In this document: piece by piece, positions 1 through 10,175 of the stretch
Numbering within the stretch: position 1 is the first letter of the stretch
Layout of the letters: every line of letters begins with the position of its first letter
From: Cedecea neteri
GTDB taxonomy: Bacteria; Pseudomonadota; Gammaproteobacteria; Enterobacterales; Enterobacteriaceae
Length of the DNA: 64,000 bases
NCBI RefSeq assembly: GCF_000757825.1
Contig: NZ_CP009451.1
Location: forward strand, 3,286,001 to 3,350,000
Direction of reading: 5' to 3'
Made by a program: the position numbers and the translations under genes
The notes under the pieces: model-generated
What the model was told of the DNA's origin: nothing
Seen by the model: the letters and a program-made list of their open reading frames with translations, nothing else
Databases searched by the model: none

Positions 1-2
1 AG

Positions 3-395
3 ACTGCAGCTTTGTTCGCCATTATTGCTTTAACTTCCGCCCCTCTTTTTGCCGCGCAAACGGGCGGTTTTGTTGACCCGAATGCGGCTGTGCAAACTCA
101 GCCGGTACAGCAGGGCGGCTTCGTTGGCCCAACGGGCAGTAAAACCACGGTGAAGCAGGCAAAAACATTCTCTGATGACACCTGGGTAACGCTGACCGGT
201 AAAATCGAACAGCGCATTGGTGGTGATGACTACATCTTCCGTGACGCGACCGACAGCATCAACGTGGACATCGACCATAAGCGCTGGAACGGCCAGACTG
301 TTACCCCGCAGGATACCGTCGAAATTCAGGGTAAGGTCGATAAAGACTGGAACTCGATTGAAATCGACGTAAAGCAAATTAACAAACTGAAGTAA
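3..395 (+). CDS. ygiW: YgiW family stress-induced periplasmic OB-fold protein (5' end missing)
   Basis: Small periplasmic protein of the BOF/YgiW family (OB fold), in E. coli linked to oxidative and other stress responses. The frame is open to the first base, so the start lies outside the window; what remains begins inside the hydrophobic signal peptide and has a cleavage-like site after LFAA. The body carries the family core DDTWVTLTGKIEQRI and the NVDIDHKRWNG segment, and the C-terminal VDKDWNSIEIDVKQI matches E. coli YgiW. About 130 residues, normal for the family. A hairpin terminator follows directly. Identity is secure; only the first few codons are absent. Confidence 0.93.
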   Translation, partial: TAALFAIIALTSAPLFAAQTGGFVDPNAAVQTQPVQQGGFVGPTGSKTTVKQAKTFSDDTWVTLTGKIEQRIGGDDYIFRDATDSINVDIDHKRWNGQTVTPQDTVEIQGKVDKDWNSIEIDVKQINKLK

Positions 396-403
396 CGCCA
401 AAA

Positions 404-436
404 AAGCGGTAAGCCTTCTCGGGCTACCGCTTCGTT
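404..436 (+). terminator. Rho-independent terminator after ygiW
   Basis: Stem AAGCGGTA..GCC pairs with GGGCTACCGCTT, followed by a short T-rich run (CGTTT). It lies 9 bases after the ygiW stop and separates ygiW from parC. Confidence 0.65.
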
Positions 437-542
437 TAAAGCTATTCATCGCTATGACTCGACAGGCCAGATAAGGTACTATCGGCGGCAATTACGTCGA
501 TTGTGGCCACAATCGGCTCGTCAGTTTGAGGATGAATGAGCA

Positions 543-2813
543 ATGAGTGATTTGACTCATGATGGTGCTGAGCGTCTTGCGCTGCACGAATTCACGGAAA
601 ATGCGTATCTCAACTATTCCATGTACGTCATCATGGACCGCGCCCTGCCGTTTATCGGTGACGGGCTTAAGCCGGTTCAGCGTCGAATCGTATATGCGAT
701 GTCAGAGCTGGGGCTAAACGCCAGCGCGAAATTCAAAAAATCTGCACGTACCGTGGGTGATGTGCTGGGTAAATACCATCCGCATGGCGACAGCGCCTGT
801 TATGAAGCGATGGTCCTGATGGCGCAGCCATTCTCATACCGCTATCCGTTGGTAGACGGGCAGGGGAACTGGGGGGCACCGGATGATCCTAAGTCCTTTG
901 CCGCGATGCGTTATACCGAATCTCGCCTGTCGAAATACGCGGAGCTGCTGCTCGGGGAACTCGGTCAGGGAACGGTAGATTACGTCCCGAACTTTGACGG
1001 TACGCTGCAGGAACCGAAGATGCTGCCTGCGCGTTTACCGAACATCCTGCTTAACGGGACAACCGGGATCGCCGTGGGTATGGCAACCGACATTCCTCCG
1101 CATAACCTGCGTGAGGTTGCTCAGGCCGCCATTACGCTCATTGATCAGCCTAAAACTACGCTCGACGACCTGCTCGATATCGTTCACGGTCCTGACTATC
1201 CGACCGAGGCTGAGATCATTACGCCGCGTGAAGATATCCGCAAAATTTACCAGAACGGGCGCGGTTCAGTCCGCATGCGTGCGGTATGGCGTAAAGAAGA
1301 CGGTGATGTGGTGATTACCGCCTTGCCTCACCAGGTGTCCGGTGCTCGCGTGTTGGAGCAGATTGCCAGCCAGATGCGCGCTAAAAAGCTGCCGATGGTG
1401 GAAGACCTGCGGGATGAATCGAACCATGAAAACCCGACGCGCCTGGTGATTGTGCCTCGTTCTAATCGCGTGGACGTCGAACAGGTGATGAACCATCTCT
1501 TCGCAACCACCGATCTGGAAAAAAGCTATCGCATTAACCTGAACATGATTGGTCTGGACGGTCGTCCGGCGGTGAAAAACCTGCTGGAGATCCTCAGCGA
1601 ATGGCTGGTTTACCGCCGCGATACGGTGCGCCGTCGCCTGAACTATCGTCTGGAAAAAGTCCTCAAGCGCCTGCATATCCTCGAAGGTTTGCTGGTGGCG
1701 TTCCTCAATATCGACGAAGTGATCCACATCATTCGTAGCGAGGATGAGCCCAAGCCGGCGCTGATGTCCCGTTTTGGTATCAGCGAAACTCAGGCCGAAG
1801 CCATCCTTGAGCTGAAACTTCGCCACCTCGCCAGGCTCGAAGAAGTGAAGATCCGCGGTGAGCAGGACGAGCTGGAAAAAGAACGCGATCAGCTGCAGGG
1901 CATTCTCGCTTCCGAGCGTAAAATGAACACCCTGCTGAAAAAAGAACTGCAATCAGACGCCGATACCTACGGCGACGCTCGTCGTTCTCCACTGCATGAG
2001 CGCGGCGAAGCGAAAGCGATGAGCGAGCACGACATGGTGCCGTCTGAACCGGTCACCATCGTGCTGTCGCAGATGGGCTGGGTGCGTAGCGCCAAAGGCC
2101 ACGATATTGACGCACCGGGCCTGAGCTACAAAGCCGGTGACAGCTATCTGGGCTCAGCCAAAGGCAAAAGCAACCAGCCTGTGGCGTTCATCGACTCCAC
2201 GGGAAGAAGCTATGCGCTGGACCCAATCACTTTACCGTCAGCGCGCGGTCAGGGTGAGCCTTTAACGGGTAAACTTACGCCGCCGCCGGGCGCGACCGTG
2301 GACTATGTTCTGATGGCTGCAGACGATCAGAAACTGCTGATGGCTTCGGATGCAGGCTATGGTTTTGTCTGTACCTTTAACGACGTCGTGTCGCGTAATC
2401 GCGCAGGTAAAGCGCTGATTTCCCTGCCTGATAATGCACGCATCCTCCCACCGCTGGAAATTCATAGCGCAGACGACATGCTGCTGGCTATCACTGCCGC
2501 CGGGCGTATGCTGATGTTCCCGGTGAGTGATTTGCCGGAACTGTCTAAAGGTAAGGGCAATAAGATTATCTCTATTCCGGCGGCAGAAGCGGCCAAAGGT
2601 GAAGATAAGCTGGCGCACCTGTTTATCCTGCCGCCGCAGAGCACCCTGACCCTGCACGTTGGCAAGCGCAAAATTAAGCTGCGCCCTGAAGAACTGCAGA
2701 AAATCACCGGTGAGCGAGGTCGTCGCGGGACGTTAATGCGCGGCCTGCAGCGCATAGATCGGGTAGATGTCGACTCCCCAATGCGGGCAGGGGCTGGAGA
2801 CAGCGAAGAATAA
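543..2813 (+). CDS. parC: DNA topoisomerase IV subunit A
   Basis: Catalytic subunit of topoisomerase IV, which with ParE decatenates daughter chromosomes after replication. 756 residues against 752 in E. coli; the four extra residues are near the N-terminus ([11 protein letters not shown]). The winged-helix/tower N-terminal half holds the quinolone-resistance region [19 protein letters not shown], and the catalytic tyrosine is in AAMRYTESR (about residue 124). The C-terminal half is the beta-pinwheel with repeats such as GRSYAL and GAGFVC-like blades. Positions equivalent to E. coli Ser80 and Glu84 (here 84 and 88) are Ser and Glu, the quinolone-susceptible state. The start is set by GAGGA ten bases upstream of ATG 543. 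Downstream plsC follows as in E. coli. Confidence 0.98.
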   Translation: MSDLTHDGAERLALHEFTENAYLNYSMYVIMDRALPFIGDGLKPVQRRIVYAMSELGLNASAKFKKSARTVGDVLGKYHPHGDSACYEAMVLMAQPFSYRYPLVDGQGNWGAPDDPKSFAAMRYTESRLSKYAELLLGELGQGTVDYVPNFDGTLQEPKMLPARLPNILLNGTTGIAVGMATDIPPHNLREVAQAAITLIDQPKTTLDDLLDIVHGPDYPTEAEIITPREDIRKIYQNGRGSVRMRAVWRKEDGDVVITALPHQVSGARVLEQIASQMRAKKLPMVEDLRDESNHENPTRLVIVPRSNRVDVEQVMNHLFATTDLEKSYRINLNMIGLDGRPAVKNLLEILSEWLVYRRDTVRRRLNYRLEKVLKRLHILEGLLVAFLNIDEVIHIIRSEDEPKPALMSRFGISETQAEAILELKLRHLARLEEVKIRGEQDELEKERDQLQGILASERKMNTLLKKELQSDADTYGDARRSPLHERGEAKAMSEHDMVPSEPVTIVLSQMGWVRSAKGHDIDAPGLSYKAGDSYLGSAKGKSNQPVAFIDSTGRSYALDPITLPSARGQGEPLTGKLTPPPGATVDYVLMAADDQKLLMASDAGYGFVCTFNDVVSRNRAGKALISLPDNARILPPLEIHSADDMLLAITAAGRMLMFPVSDLPELSKGKGNKIISIPAAEAAKGEDKLAHLFILPPQSTLTLHVGKRKIKLRPEELQKITGERGRRGTLMRGLQRIDRVDVDSPMRAGAGDSEE

Positions 2814-2903
2814 TCCGGGGTACGGCGGCGAGGTTGCCGCCGTCCGGTGTGTTTTACGCTAAAGCCGATATACTTATCAACGGCTTCGGCTCATGAGGTA
2901 GTT

Positions 2904-3659
2904 ATGCTAGCGATTGTACGTTTTATTATTGTCGTTATTTACTGCATCCTGGTATGCATCTTAGGTTCAATTTATTGTCTGTTTAGCCCACGTAATCCGC
3001 GCCATGTGGCAACCTTTGGGCACCTTTTCGGGCGTCTTGCGCCGGTATTTGGTCTTAAGGTAGAAACCCGCTTACCTGCCGGGGCTGAAAATCACCCTAC
3101 TGCGATATACATCGGGAACCATCAGAACAACTACGATATGGTCACCGCCGCTAATATCGTCCAGCCGCCAACGGTTACGGTCGGGAAAAAAAGCCTGATG
3201 TGGATCCCGTTCTTTGGCCAGCTTTACTGGCTGACGGGCAACCTGCTGATTGACCGCGATAACCGGGCGAAAGCCCACAGCACCATTTCTCAGGTTGTTG
3301 ACCAGATTCGCAAGCGCAACGTGTCAATCTGGATGTTCCCAGAGGGCACCCGTAGCCGCGGGCGTGGCCTGCTGCCGTTTAAAACCGGCGCGTTTCATGC
3401 GGCTATTGCGGCCGGTGTCCCGATTATTCCGGTGTGTGTTTCCAATACCAGTAATAAAATTAAGCTAAACCGTTGGAACAACGGCTTAGTCATTGTCGAA
3501 ATGCTGCCGCCTGTTGATATCAGCGCTTATGGTAAAGATCAGGTACGTAAGCTGGCCACCGACTGTCGTGAACTGATGATGGCCAAAATCGACGAACTAA
3601 ATCAGGAAGTCGCCGCGCGTGAAGCCGCCGGCAAAGTTGAAAAGAATCAGGCGCATTAA
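2904..3659 (+). CDS. plsC: 1-acyl-sn-glycerol-3-phosphate acyltransferase
   Basis: Inner-membrane enzyme that acylates lysophosphatidic acid to phosphatidic acid in phospholipid synthesis. 251 residues. An N-terminal membrane segment (residues about 3-25) precedes the acyltransferase motif NHQNNYD (H73, D78; the NHX4D catalytic pair) and the substrate-binding block FPEGTRSRG beginning at residue 145; a third motif is VPIIPV. ATG 2904 is preferred over an upstream in-frame ATG at 2847, because GAGGT sits just ahead of it and the protein then aligns with E. coli PlsC from its first residue. It lies 90 bases after parC in the conserved parC-plsC-ftsP order. Confidence 0.97.
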   Translation: MLAIVRFIIVVIYCILVCILGSIYCLFSPRNPRHVATFGHLFGRLAPVFGLKVETRLPAGAENHPTAIYIGNHQNNYDMVTAANIVQPPTVTVGKKSLMWIPFFGQLYWLTGNLLIDRDNRAKAHSTISQVVDQIRKRNVSIWMFPEGTRSRGRGLLPFKTGAFHAAIAAGVPIIPVCVSNTSNKIKLNRWNNGLVIVEMLPPVDISAYGKDQVRKLATDCRELMMAKIDELNQEVAAREAAGKVEKNQAH

Positions 3660-3721
3660 TCGCCGACTTTGGCGGTACGGTTTGTATCGCCCCTCGTTAT
3701 TCAGTTTTACATGGAGCAATT

Positions 3722-5134
3722 ATGTCACTCAGTCGGCGTCAGTTTATTCAGGCATCCGGAGTTGCGCTTTGTGCCAGCTCGGTGCCGCTGAGGGCAAACG
3801 CGGCAGGGCAGCAGCAACCTTTACCGGTTCCCCCCCTGCTTGAATCTCGCCGTGGCCAGCCGTTATTCCTGACGTTGCAGCGTGCCCACTGGTCATTTAC
3901 CGGTGGCGCAAAAGCCCCCGTTTGGGGCTTAAACGGGCGCTATATGGGGCCAACGATTCGCGTCTGGAGCGGTGACGACGTGAAGATGATTTACAGCAAC
4001 CGCCTGCAAGAAAACGTCGCGATGACCATTGCTGGCCTGCAGGTGCCGGGCCCGCTGATTGGCGGTGCTGCACGTATGATGTCACCTAACGTGGACTGGG
4101 CACCCGTGCTGCCCATTCGCCAACGAGCCGCAACGCTTTGGTATCACGCCAATACGCCAAATCGTACCGCAAGGCAGGTTTACAACGGCCTGGCGGGGAT
4201 GTGGTTGATTGAGGACGAGGTCAGCAAGTCCCTGCCCATTCCTAACCACTACGGCGTCGACGACTTCCCGATCATCATCCAGGACAAACGTCTCGATAAT
4301 TTCGGTGCGCCAGAATACCAGGAGCCGGGCAGCGGTGGTTTTGTTGGCGATACGCTGTTAGTTAACGGGGTGCAAAGTCCATACGTTGAAGTGTCCCGCG
4401 GCTGGGTGCGGCTGCGCTTGTTGAATGCATCCAACTCTCGCCGCTATCAGCTGCAAATGAGCGACGGCCGTTCGATAGCGGTGATTTCCAGCGATCAGGG
4501 CTTCCTGCCTGCGCCGGTTTCGGTCAAGCAGCTGTCGCTGGCGCCGGGAGAGCGTCGGGAAATTCTTATCGACATGACCGAAGGGAAAGAAGTGTCGATC
4601 ACCGCCGGTGAAGCTGCCGGCATTATGGACCGCATTCGCGGCTTCTTTGAGCCGTCGAGCATTTTGATTTCCACGCTGGTGTTAACGCTGCGTCCGACAG
4701 GGCTGCTGCCGCTGGTCACCGACACGCTGCCAATGCGCCTGCTGCCGGAAGAGATCATGGGCGGTAACCCGACGCGCAGCCGTGAAATCACCCTCGGTGA
4801 CGATCCCGGTATTAACGGCCAGCTGTGGGATATGAAGCGTATTGATATTCAGACCCAGCAGGGAACCTGGGAGCGCTGGACGGTGCGCGCGGACACGCCG
4901 CAGTCTTTCCACATTGAAGGCGTCAGTTTCCTGGTTCGTAACGTCAACGGGGCTTCGCCATTTGGGGAAGATCGCGGGTGGAAGGATACCGTGTGGGTAG
5001 ACGGGCAGGTCGAGCTTCTGGTCTATTTTGGCCAGCCGTCCTGGGAGCATTTCCCGTTCCTTTATTCCAGCCAGACGCTGGAGCTTGCCGACCGCGGTTC
5101 TATTGGTCAGCTGCTGGTTCAGCCCGCGCCGTAG
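3722..5134 (+). CDS. ftsP: Cell division protein FtsP (SufI), multicopper-oxidase fold
   Basis: Periplasmic divisome-stabilising protein, exported by the Tat pathway in E. coli (where it is a model Tat substrate). 470 residues, identical in length to E. coli FtsP. The N-terminus carries the twin-arginine motif SRRQFIQ (residues 4-10), a hydrophobic stretch and a cleavage region near ANAAG. The rest is three cupredoxin domains (VWGLNGRYMGPTIRV, LWYHANTPNRT, FHIEGVSFLVRNVNG). As in E. coli, the Cys and His ligands needed for a type 1 copper site are not evident, so a structural rather than oxidase role is expected. Follows plsC by about 60 bases. Confidence 0.97.
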   Translation: MSLSRRQFIQASGVALCASSVPLRANAAGQQQPLPVPPLLESRRGQPLFLTLQRAHWSFTGGAKAPVWGLNGRYMGPTIRVWSGDDVKMIYSNRLQENVAMTIAGLQVPGPLIGGAARMMSPNVDWAPVLPIRQRAATLWYHANTPNRTARQVYNGLAGMWLIEDEVSKSLPIPNHYGVDDFPIIIQDKRLDNFGAPEYQEPGSGGFVGDTLLVNGVQSPYVEVSRGWVRLRLLNASNSRRYQLQMSDGRSIAVISSDQGFLPAPVSVKQLSLAPGERREILIDMTEGKEVSITAGEAAGIMDRIRGFFEPSSILISTLVLTLRPTGLLPLVTDTLPMRLLPEEIMGGNPTRSREITLGDDPGINGQLWDMKRIDIQTQQGTWERWTVRADTPQSFHIEGVSFLVRNVNGASPFGEDRGWKDTVWVDGQVELLVYFGQPSWEHFPFLYSSQTLELADRGSIGQLLVQPAP

Positions 5135-5140
5135 TTTTTA

Positions 5141-5243
5141 CCCTCACCTAACCCTCTCCCTAAAAGGGAGAGGGGACAGCATGGCACTCTACACCGAGTC
5201 TTTTCCCCCTCGCCCCTTTGGGGAGAGGGTTGGGGTGAGGGGG
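5141..5243. repeat. CCCTCACC...GGTGAGGG palindromic intergenic repeat, copy A
   Basis: Large imperfect palindrome: left arm CCCTCACCTAACCCTCTCCC, right arm GGGAGAGGGTTGGGGTGAGGG, each arm with its own inner hairpin (CTCTCCCtaaaaGGGAGAG; GCCCCtttGGGGAG). Related copies lie at 30797-30998, 41564-41618 and 55320-55354, always between genes. Confidence 0.85.
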
Positions 5244-5263
5244 CATAAAACCCAGAATAACCC

Positions 5264-5293
5264 TTCAAAAACTACTGCCAATCGGCGTATAAT
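5264..5293 (+). promoter_or_regulatory. Candidate sigma-70 promoter for ygiQ
   Basis: TTCAAA, an 18-base spacer and a perfect TATAAT at 5288-5293, 45 bases before the ygiQ ATG. The -10 is strong and the -35 moderate. Confidence 0.4.
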
Positions 5294-5337
5294 CGCCGCC
5301 CTTTTGTTCATTTCTACATCATCTTTTCGGACATCCT

Positions 5338-7506
5338 ATGAGCGTCAAAAGCCTGATCCAGCCGGATCGCGAACTCTTTTCGTGGCCACAATACTGGGCC
5401 GCCTGTTTTGGACCGGCACCGTTTTTACCCATGTCCCGTGAGGAGATGGATGAACTCGGCTGGGACAGCTGCGACATCATTCTGGTTACCGGTGATGCCT
5501 ATGTTGACCACCCAAGCTTCGGGATGGCGATCTGCGGCCGTATGCTGGAGGCGCAGGGCTTCCGCGTTGGTATTATTTCCCAGCCGGACTGGTCCACGAA
5601 GCAGGACTTTATGCGCCTCGGCAAGCCAAACCTGTTCTTTGGCGTCACCGCAGGGAACATGGACTCGATGATTAACCGCTACACGGCAGACCGTAAGCTG
5701 CGCCATGACGATGCCTACACGCCGGATAACGTAGCAGGCAAGCGTCCCGATCGTGCTTCTCTGGTCTATACCCAGCGCTGCAAAGAGGCGTGGCGCGATG
5801 TGCCGGTGATCCTTGGTGGCATAGAGGCCAGCCTGCGCCGCACCGCGCATTATGACTACTGGTCCGATACCGTGCGCCGTTCGATTCTGGTGGATGCCAA
5901 AGCGGATATGCTGATTTTCGGCAATGGCGAACGTCCGCTGGTGGAAGTGGCGCATCGTCTGGCGAACGGAGAAGGGATCGCTGAAATTTGTGATGTGCGC
6001 AATACCGCCATCATGCGCAAAGAGGCGATGCCCGGCTGGGCAGGTGTAGATTCCACCCGTCTTGATACGCCAGGAAAAATCGATCCGATCCCACATCCTT
6101 ACGGCGACGATCTCCCCTGTGCCGACGGCAATAAACCAAAAGACCAAAAGGCGGATGAAGCCAAAGCCGTTACCGTGCAGCCACCGCGGCCAAAACCGTG
6201 GGAGAAGACCTATGTCCTGCTGCCGTCCTTTGAAAAGGTGAAGGCGGATAAGGTGATGTACGCTCACGCTTCGCGGATCCTGCATCATGAAACCAATCCC
6301 GGCTGTGCCAGAGCGCTGATGCAGAAGCACGGCGATCGCTATATCTGGATCAACCCGCCGGCGATCCCGCTTTCAACCGAGGAAATGGACAGCGTGTTTG
6401 CGCTGCCTTACCAACGCATCCCTCACCCTTCCTATGGCAAGGCGCGTATTCCGGCCTATGAGATGATCCGCTTCTCGGTAAACATTATGCGTGGCTGCTT
6501 CGGCGGCTGCTCTTTCTGCTCCATCACAGAGCACGAAGGCCGCATTATTCAAAGCCGATCCGAAGATTCCATCATCAGCGAAATCGAAGCGATGCGCGAC
6601 AGCGTGCCGGGCTTTACCGGCGTGGTTTCAGACCTGGGCGGCCCAACGGCCAACATGTATATGCTGCGCTGTAAGTCGCCGCGCGCGGAGCAAACCTGCC
6701 GCCGCCTGTCGTGCGTTTACCCGGAAATTTGCCAGCATATGGACACCAACCATCAGCCGACTATCGATCTCTATCGTCGTGCACGCGATCTTAAGGGCGT
6801 CAAAAAGATCTTAATCGCCTCCGGCGTGCGATACGATCTGGCGGTAGCCGATCCGCGTTACATCAAGGAGTTGGCAACTCATCACGTTGGTGGCTATCTG
6901 AAAATTGCTCCTGAACACACCGAAGAGGGGCCGCTGTCGAAAATGATGAAGCCGGGGATGGGGAGCTATCACCGCTTTAAAGAGCTGTTTGATACCTATT
7001 CGAAGCAGGCTGGCAAAGAACAGTATCTGATCCCATACTTTATCTCCGCTCACCCTGGAACGCGTGATGAGGATATGGTGAATCTGGCGCTGTGGCTTAA
7101 GCAGCATCGTTTCCGCCTCGATCAGGTACAAAACTTCTATCCGTCGCCGTTGGCTAACTCCACCACCATGTATTACACCGGCAAAAATCCGCTGAGTAAG
7201 GTGGGCTATAAAAGCGAGGATATCGTGGTGCCGCGCGGCGATCGTCAGCGCCGTCTCCACAAGGCACTGCTGCGCTATCACGATCCGGTGAACTGGCCGT
7301 TGATTCGCGAGGCGCTGGAGGCGATGGGCAAAAAGCACCTGATCGGCGGCAGACGCGAATGCCTGGTGCCTTCTCCGACGCTCGAGGAGATGCGTGAGGC
7401 CCGTCGAAACACCCGTCACGCCCGCCCGGCGCTCACGAAGCATACCCCGCTTGCGCATCAGCGCCGCACGGCAGCAGCAGGAAAGAGGAAGCCGCTCGGG
7501 AAGTAA
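5338..7506 (+). CDS. ygiQ: YgiQ family radical SAM protein
   Basis: Radical SAM protein of the UPF0313/YgiQ family; the reaction it catalyses is not established. 722 residues (E. coli 739; the basic, low-complexity C-terminal tail is shorter here). The N-terminal domain resembles a cobalamin-binding or Rossmann-type domain ([17 protein letters not shown]). The radical SAM core begins with the cluster motif [10 protein letters not shown], whose cysteines fall at residues 387, 391 and 394 (CX3CX2C). Conserved blocks [18 protein letters not shown] and [15 protein letters not shown] follow. ATG 5338 gives an N-terminus matching E. coli ([25 protein letters not shown]). A stand-alone gene between ftsP and the HAD gene. 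Confidence 0.95.
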   Translation: MSVKSLIQPDRELFSWPQYWAACFGPAPFLPMSREEMDELGWDSCDIILVTGDAYVDHPSFGMAICGRMLEAQGFRVGIISQPDWSTKQDFMRLGKPNLFFGVTAGNMDSMINRYTADRKLRHDDAYTPDNVAGKRPDRASLVYTQRCKEAWRDVPVILGGIEASLRRTAHYDYWSDTVRRSILVDAKADMLIFGNGERPLVEVAHRLANGEGIAEICDVRNTAIMRKEAMPGWAGVDSTRLDTPGKIDPIPHPYGDDLPCADGNKPKDQKADEAKAVTVQPPRPKPWEKTYVLLPSFEKVKADKVMYAHASRILHHETNPGCARALMQKHGDRYIWINPPAIPLSTEEMDSVFALPYQRIPHPSYGKARIPAYEMIRFSVNIMRGCFGGCSFCSITEHEGRIIQSRSEDSIISEIEAMRDSVPGFTGVVSDLGGPTANMYMLRCKSPRAEQTCRRLSCVYPEICQHMDTNHQPTIDLYRRARDLKGVKKILIASGVRYDLAVADPRYIKELATHHVGGYLKIAPEHTEEGPLSKMMKPGMGSYHRFKELFDTYSKQAGKEQYLIPYFISAHPGTRDEDMVNLALWLKQHRFRLDQVQNFYPSPLANSTTMYYTGKNPLSKVGYKSEDIVVPRGDRQRRLHKALLRYHDPVNWPLIREALEAMGKKHLIGGRRECLVPSPTLEEMREARRNTRHARPALTKHTPLAHQRRTAAAGKRKPLGK

Positions 7507-7617
7507 CGGCGTGCTTTCATGCCGCTGTCATTTTTTTCTGCGACAAAGAGGGTAGGGAACCCCTGATCGCCGGGCCTGGCGCTAAGCTGCCCGGCGGCCT
7601 CTTTGCTGAAATGAGAA

Positions 7618-8286
7618 ATGAACATGTCTAACCCGCTTTACGTTTTTGACCTCGATCACACCCTGATAGACGCCGACTGCAGCACCCTCTGGAGCCGCTT
7701 CCTTTCCCGCGAAGGGCTGATTAAAGACCCCGATTATCTGGCTAAAGAACACAAGCTGATGCTCGACTATCAGCGCGGCGAAATGAATATCCACGAATAC
7801 GTTGGCGTGACGCTGGCTCCGCTGGCGGGTATGACGATTGCCGATGTGGACACCCTCGTTGCCCGCTGCGTAGAAACCGACGTTCTGCCGCTGGTTTACC
7901 CGCAGGCGAAGCGCCTGATTGAGCAATTGCACGCCCAGGGCCAGCAGATGATGATTATCTCTGCGTCCGTCAGCCTGCTGGTGAAAGCCATTGCACCACG
8001 GCTTGGCATTAAACATGCGATAGGTATCGACCTGGTGACCGGCAATAACGCTTACACCAGCGTGATAAGCGGCGTGCCGAGCTACCAGACCGGGAAAATT
8101 ACCCGCCTGAAGGAGTGGCTGCAGGTGAATCCGGAATACAGCGGGGAACTGACGTTTTATACCGATTCCATTAACGATCTGCCGTTGTGTCTGGAGGCCG
8201 ACCGGGTATTGATGGTCAATCCTTGTCAGAAGCTTGCGGCGCAGGGCGCACGCTACGGTTGGCAAACGCTGAACTGGTCTTTGTAG
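7618..8286 (+). CDS. HAD superfamily subfamily IB hydrolase (SerB-like phosphatase)
   Basis: Predicted cytoplasmic phosphatase with all four HAD motifs: I, FDLDHTL near residue 10; II, IISAS with a Ser nucleophile partner; III, a Lys in the YQTGK segment; IV, YTDSINDLPL. An alpha-helical cap between motifs I and II places it in subfamily IB with phosphoserine phosphatase-like enzymes. 222 residues. ATG 7624, two codons later, is an equally good start. It converges on the phnE end of the phn transporter cluster, which suggests, without proof, that it dephosphorylates something that transporter imports. Substrate unknown; I would not call it serB. Confidence 0.85.
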   Translation: MNMSNPLYVFDLDHTLIDADCSTLWSRFLSREGLIKDPDYLAKEHKLMLDYQRGEMNIHEYVGVTLAPLAGMTIADVDTLVARCVETDVLPLVYPQAKRLIEQLHAQGQQMMIISASVSLLVKAIAPRLGIKHAIGIDLVTGNNAYTSVISGVPSYQTGKITRLKEWLQVNPEYSGELTFYTDSINDLPLCLEADRVLMVNPCQKLAAQGARYGWQTLNWSL

Positions 8287-8292
8287 CATGAG

Positions 8293-8322
8293 CGGGGCAC
8301 GGCGAAGACCGCGCCCCGTTTT
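8293..8322 (+). terminator. Rho-independent terminator after HAD hydrolase
   Basis: CGGGGCACGG pairs with CCGCGCCCCG (one A-C mismatch) around a CGAAGA loop and is followed by TTTT. It sits between the convergent HAD and phnE genes; only the + strand side has a U tract. Confidence 0.75.
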
Positions 8323-8327
8323 AGACG

Positions 8328-9209
8328 TTATTGCGGAGAATAGAGCGGCACCGGCTTACCGGTGATATAGCGTCGGCGCAGCCAGGCAGAAATAGCGTCC
8401 ATCGCCATCACCACGCAGACCAGAATCAGGGTGATAAACATCACCACGTCCCAGTTCCACAGCCGCATGTTCTCGGCGTACACCAGGCCTACGCCGCCCG
8501 CCCCAACAAAGCCCAGCACTGCCGCCGAGCGGGTGTTGGACTCAATCTGATACAGGCTGAGAGAGAGAAACGCCGGGAACGACTGGGTGAAAATCCCGAA
8601 GCGGTGTTTCTGAATGCCCGCCGCGCCCACGGCGGTTAATCCCCGACTCGGAGAGCGCTCTACCGCTTCGTGCCCCTCGGCATACAGCCTGCCCAGCAGC
8701 CCGGTATCCTGCATGATAATTGCCAGCACGCCTGCCAGCGGGCCAAGCCCAACCGCACGTACGAAAATCAGCCCCCAAATGGCCATGTCGACGCCGCGCA
8801 GCAGGTCAAACAGGCGGCGCACCAGCAGCGCGACGATGCGTGCTACCGGGCCCTGCATGATATTGCGGGCGGCAAAAAACGATAGCAGCAGCGCCAGCAC
8901 CGTGGCGGTTAACGTCCCGGCGAAAACGATGGCGAGCGTAATGGCGATTTGCGAGAAGTAATAGGCGAACGGCCAGTTCATAAAATCATGCCAGACAAAC
9001 ATACGCAGGAAGTAGCGCCCCAGCTGAACCATGCCGCTGAGAATTTGCCCGGAGTCGATGCCGAAGGTGAAAAAGAACCAGATGTAGTAGCCGAGGATGG
9101 CGGCGGCCAGCAGGCCGATGTGGCGCAGATAACGCCCCTGCATACGGTAAAGTTCGCGGTGCTGCTCGCGGCTTTGGGTGATATCCGGCGTTGCCTGAAA
9201 AGTATTCAT
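8328..9209 (-). CDS. phnE: Phosphonate-type ABC transporter permease (second)
   Basis: Inner-membrane permease of the PhnE family, the distal of two adjacent permeases here. 293 residues with about six hydrophobic segments. The binding-protein-dependent transport signature occurs in the C-terminal half as RSAAVLGFVGAGGVGLVYAEN, the EAA-loop type contact with the ATPase. The ATG overlaps the stop of the upstream permease (ATGA), so the two are translationally coupled and probably form a heterodimeric channel with PhnC and PhnD. Homologous systems carry phosphonates, phosphite or phosphate esters; the substrate cannot be read from the sequence. Confidence 0.9.
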   Translation of the reverse strand: MNTFQATPDITQSREQHRELYRMQGRYLRHIGLLAAAILGYYIWFFFTFGIDSGQILSGMVQLGRYFLRMFVWHDFMNWPFAYYFSQIAITLAIVFAGTLTATVLALLLSFFAARNIMQGPVARIVALLVRRLFDLLRGVDMAIWGLIFVRAVGLGPLAGVLAIIMQDTGLLGRLYAEGHEAVERSPSRGLTAVGAAGIQKHRFGIFTQSFPAFLSLSLYQIESNTRSAAVLGFVGAGGVGLVYAENMRLWNWDVVMFITLILVCVVMAMDAISAWLRRRYITGKPVPLYSPQ

Positions 9210-10078
9210 TTTTTCCCTTCCAGAACCCAGCGGCGCAGCCTGCCGGACAGGACATCGAGGACCGAAACCACCACGATAATCAGCAGCAGCGTGATGCTGA
9301 CCTGGTCGTAGCGGTCGAGTTTAATGTTGGTCATCAGCTCCTGCCCAATCCCGCCCGCGCCCACGAGGCCGAGGATGGTGGAGGAACGGAAGTTAATCTC
9401 AAAACGCATGAAGCTGTAGGACAGAAAAATAGGTTTTACCTGAGGCCACAGGGCGAAGCGTACGCGCTGGAGTGGCGTAGCGCCGCAGGCCATGAGCCCG
9501 CGTACCGGTTTGTCAGATGCACTTTCGATGGCTTCGTAAAACAACTTGGTCAGGCTGCCAACGGTGTGCAGCGCCAGCGCCAGAAATCCCGGAATGGCGC
9601 CGATACCAAAGGCCATCACGAACATCACCGCCCACGCCAGCTCCGGCATGGTTCTCAGAAACGCAACCGACGCGCGAACGCCGAAGCGTACGGCGGGCGG
9701 CGTCCAGGTATTACCGGCGGCAAGAAATGCCAGCACGGCGGCAATACAGGTCGAAATCAGCGTCGAAGCCAGCGCCAGCTGCAGGGTTTCCCAAATCAGC
9801 GGGAGCTGAATGGGGAGACGGTAGCCCCAATAGGCCAGTGAGCCTTTGGTGTGGACGTCGGCCAGCAGAACCGACAGGTGCAGCGTCGGCAGGGTTTCGA
9901 ACATGTAGTCGAAGAAGTTTGGTAGTGATTGCCAGATGGTAGTCAGGCTGAACTCAGCGATGTGACCGGCGGTAAGATACAGGCCTACCAGCAGCAGAGA
10001 CCAAATCAGGGTGTCGCGCTTCTGGCGCATTCTGATCTGGTGATAGTAACGTTCAAATTCCGTATTCAACATCATCAC
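9206..10078 (-). CDS. phnE: Phosphonate-type ABC transporter permease (first)
   Basis: PhnE-family inner-membrane permease, 290 residues, proximal partner of the pair. The conserved C-terminal loop reads RSSTILGLVGAGGIGQELM, nearly the same as the equivalent loop of the second permease, so the two are paralogues from a duplication. Three consecutive Met codons at the start leave a one- to two-codon uncertainty. It lies about 100 bases downstream of phnD, with a terminator-like hairpin in the gap, unlike the tight coupling to the second permease. Confidence 0.9.
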   Translation of the reverse strand: MMMLNTEFERYYHQIRMRQKRDTLIWSLLLVGLYLTAGHIAEFSLTTIWQSLPNFFDYMFETLPTLHLSVLLADVHTKGSLAYWGYRLPIQLPLIWETLQLALASTLISTCIAAVLAFLAAGNTWTPPAVRFGVRASVAFLRTMPELAWAVMFVMAFGIGAIPGFLALALHTVGSLTKLFYEAIESASDKPVRGLMACGATPLQRVRFALWPQVKPIFLSYSFMRFEINFRSSTILGLVGAGGIGQELMTNIKLDRYDQVSITLLLIIVVVSVLDVLSGRLRRWVLEGKK

Positions 10079-10122
10079 TTATTATCCGGTTTGTTTCCGG
10101 TGACGGGTCGCCCCGTCCTGAT

Positions 10123-10153
10123 AAAAAAGCACCCTGGCAGGCCGCCGGGGTGC
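10123..10153 (-). terminator. Terminator-like hairpin inside the phn operon (phnD-phnE gap)
   Basis: Read on the minus strand, GCACCCcGGC pairs with GCCaGGGTGC and is followed by TTTTTT. It could stop most transcripts after phnD and so keep the binding protein in excess over the permeases, as is common in ABC operons. Confidence 0.65.
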
Positions 10154-10175
10154 GATTTTTATGCGGCGTTCGCGA

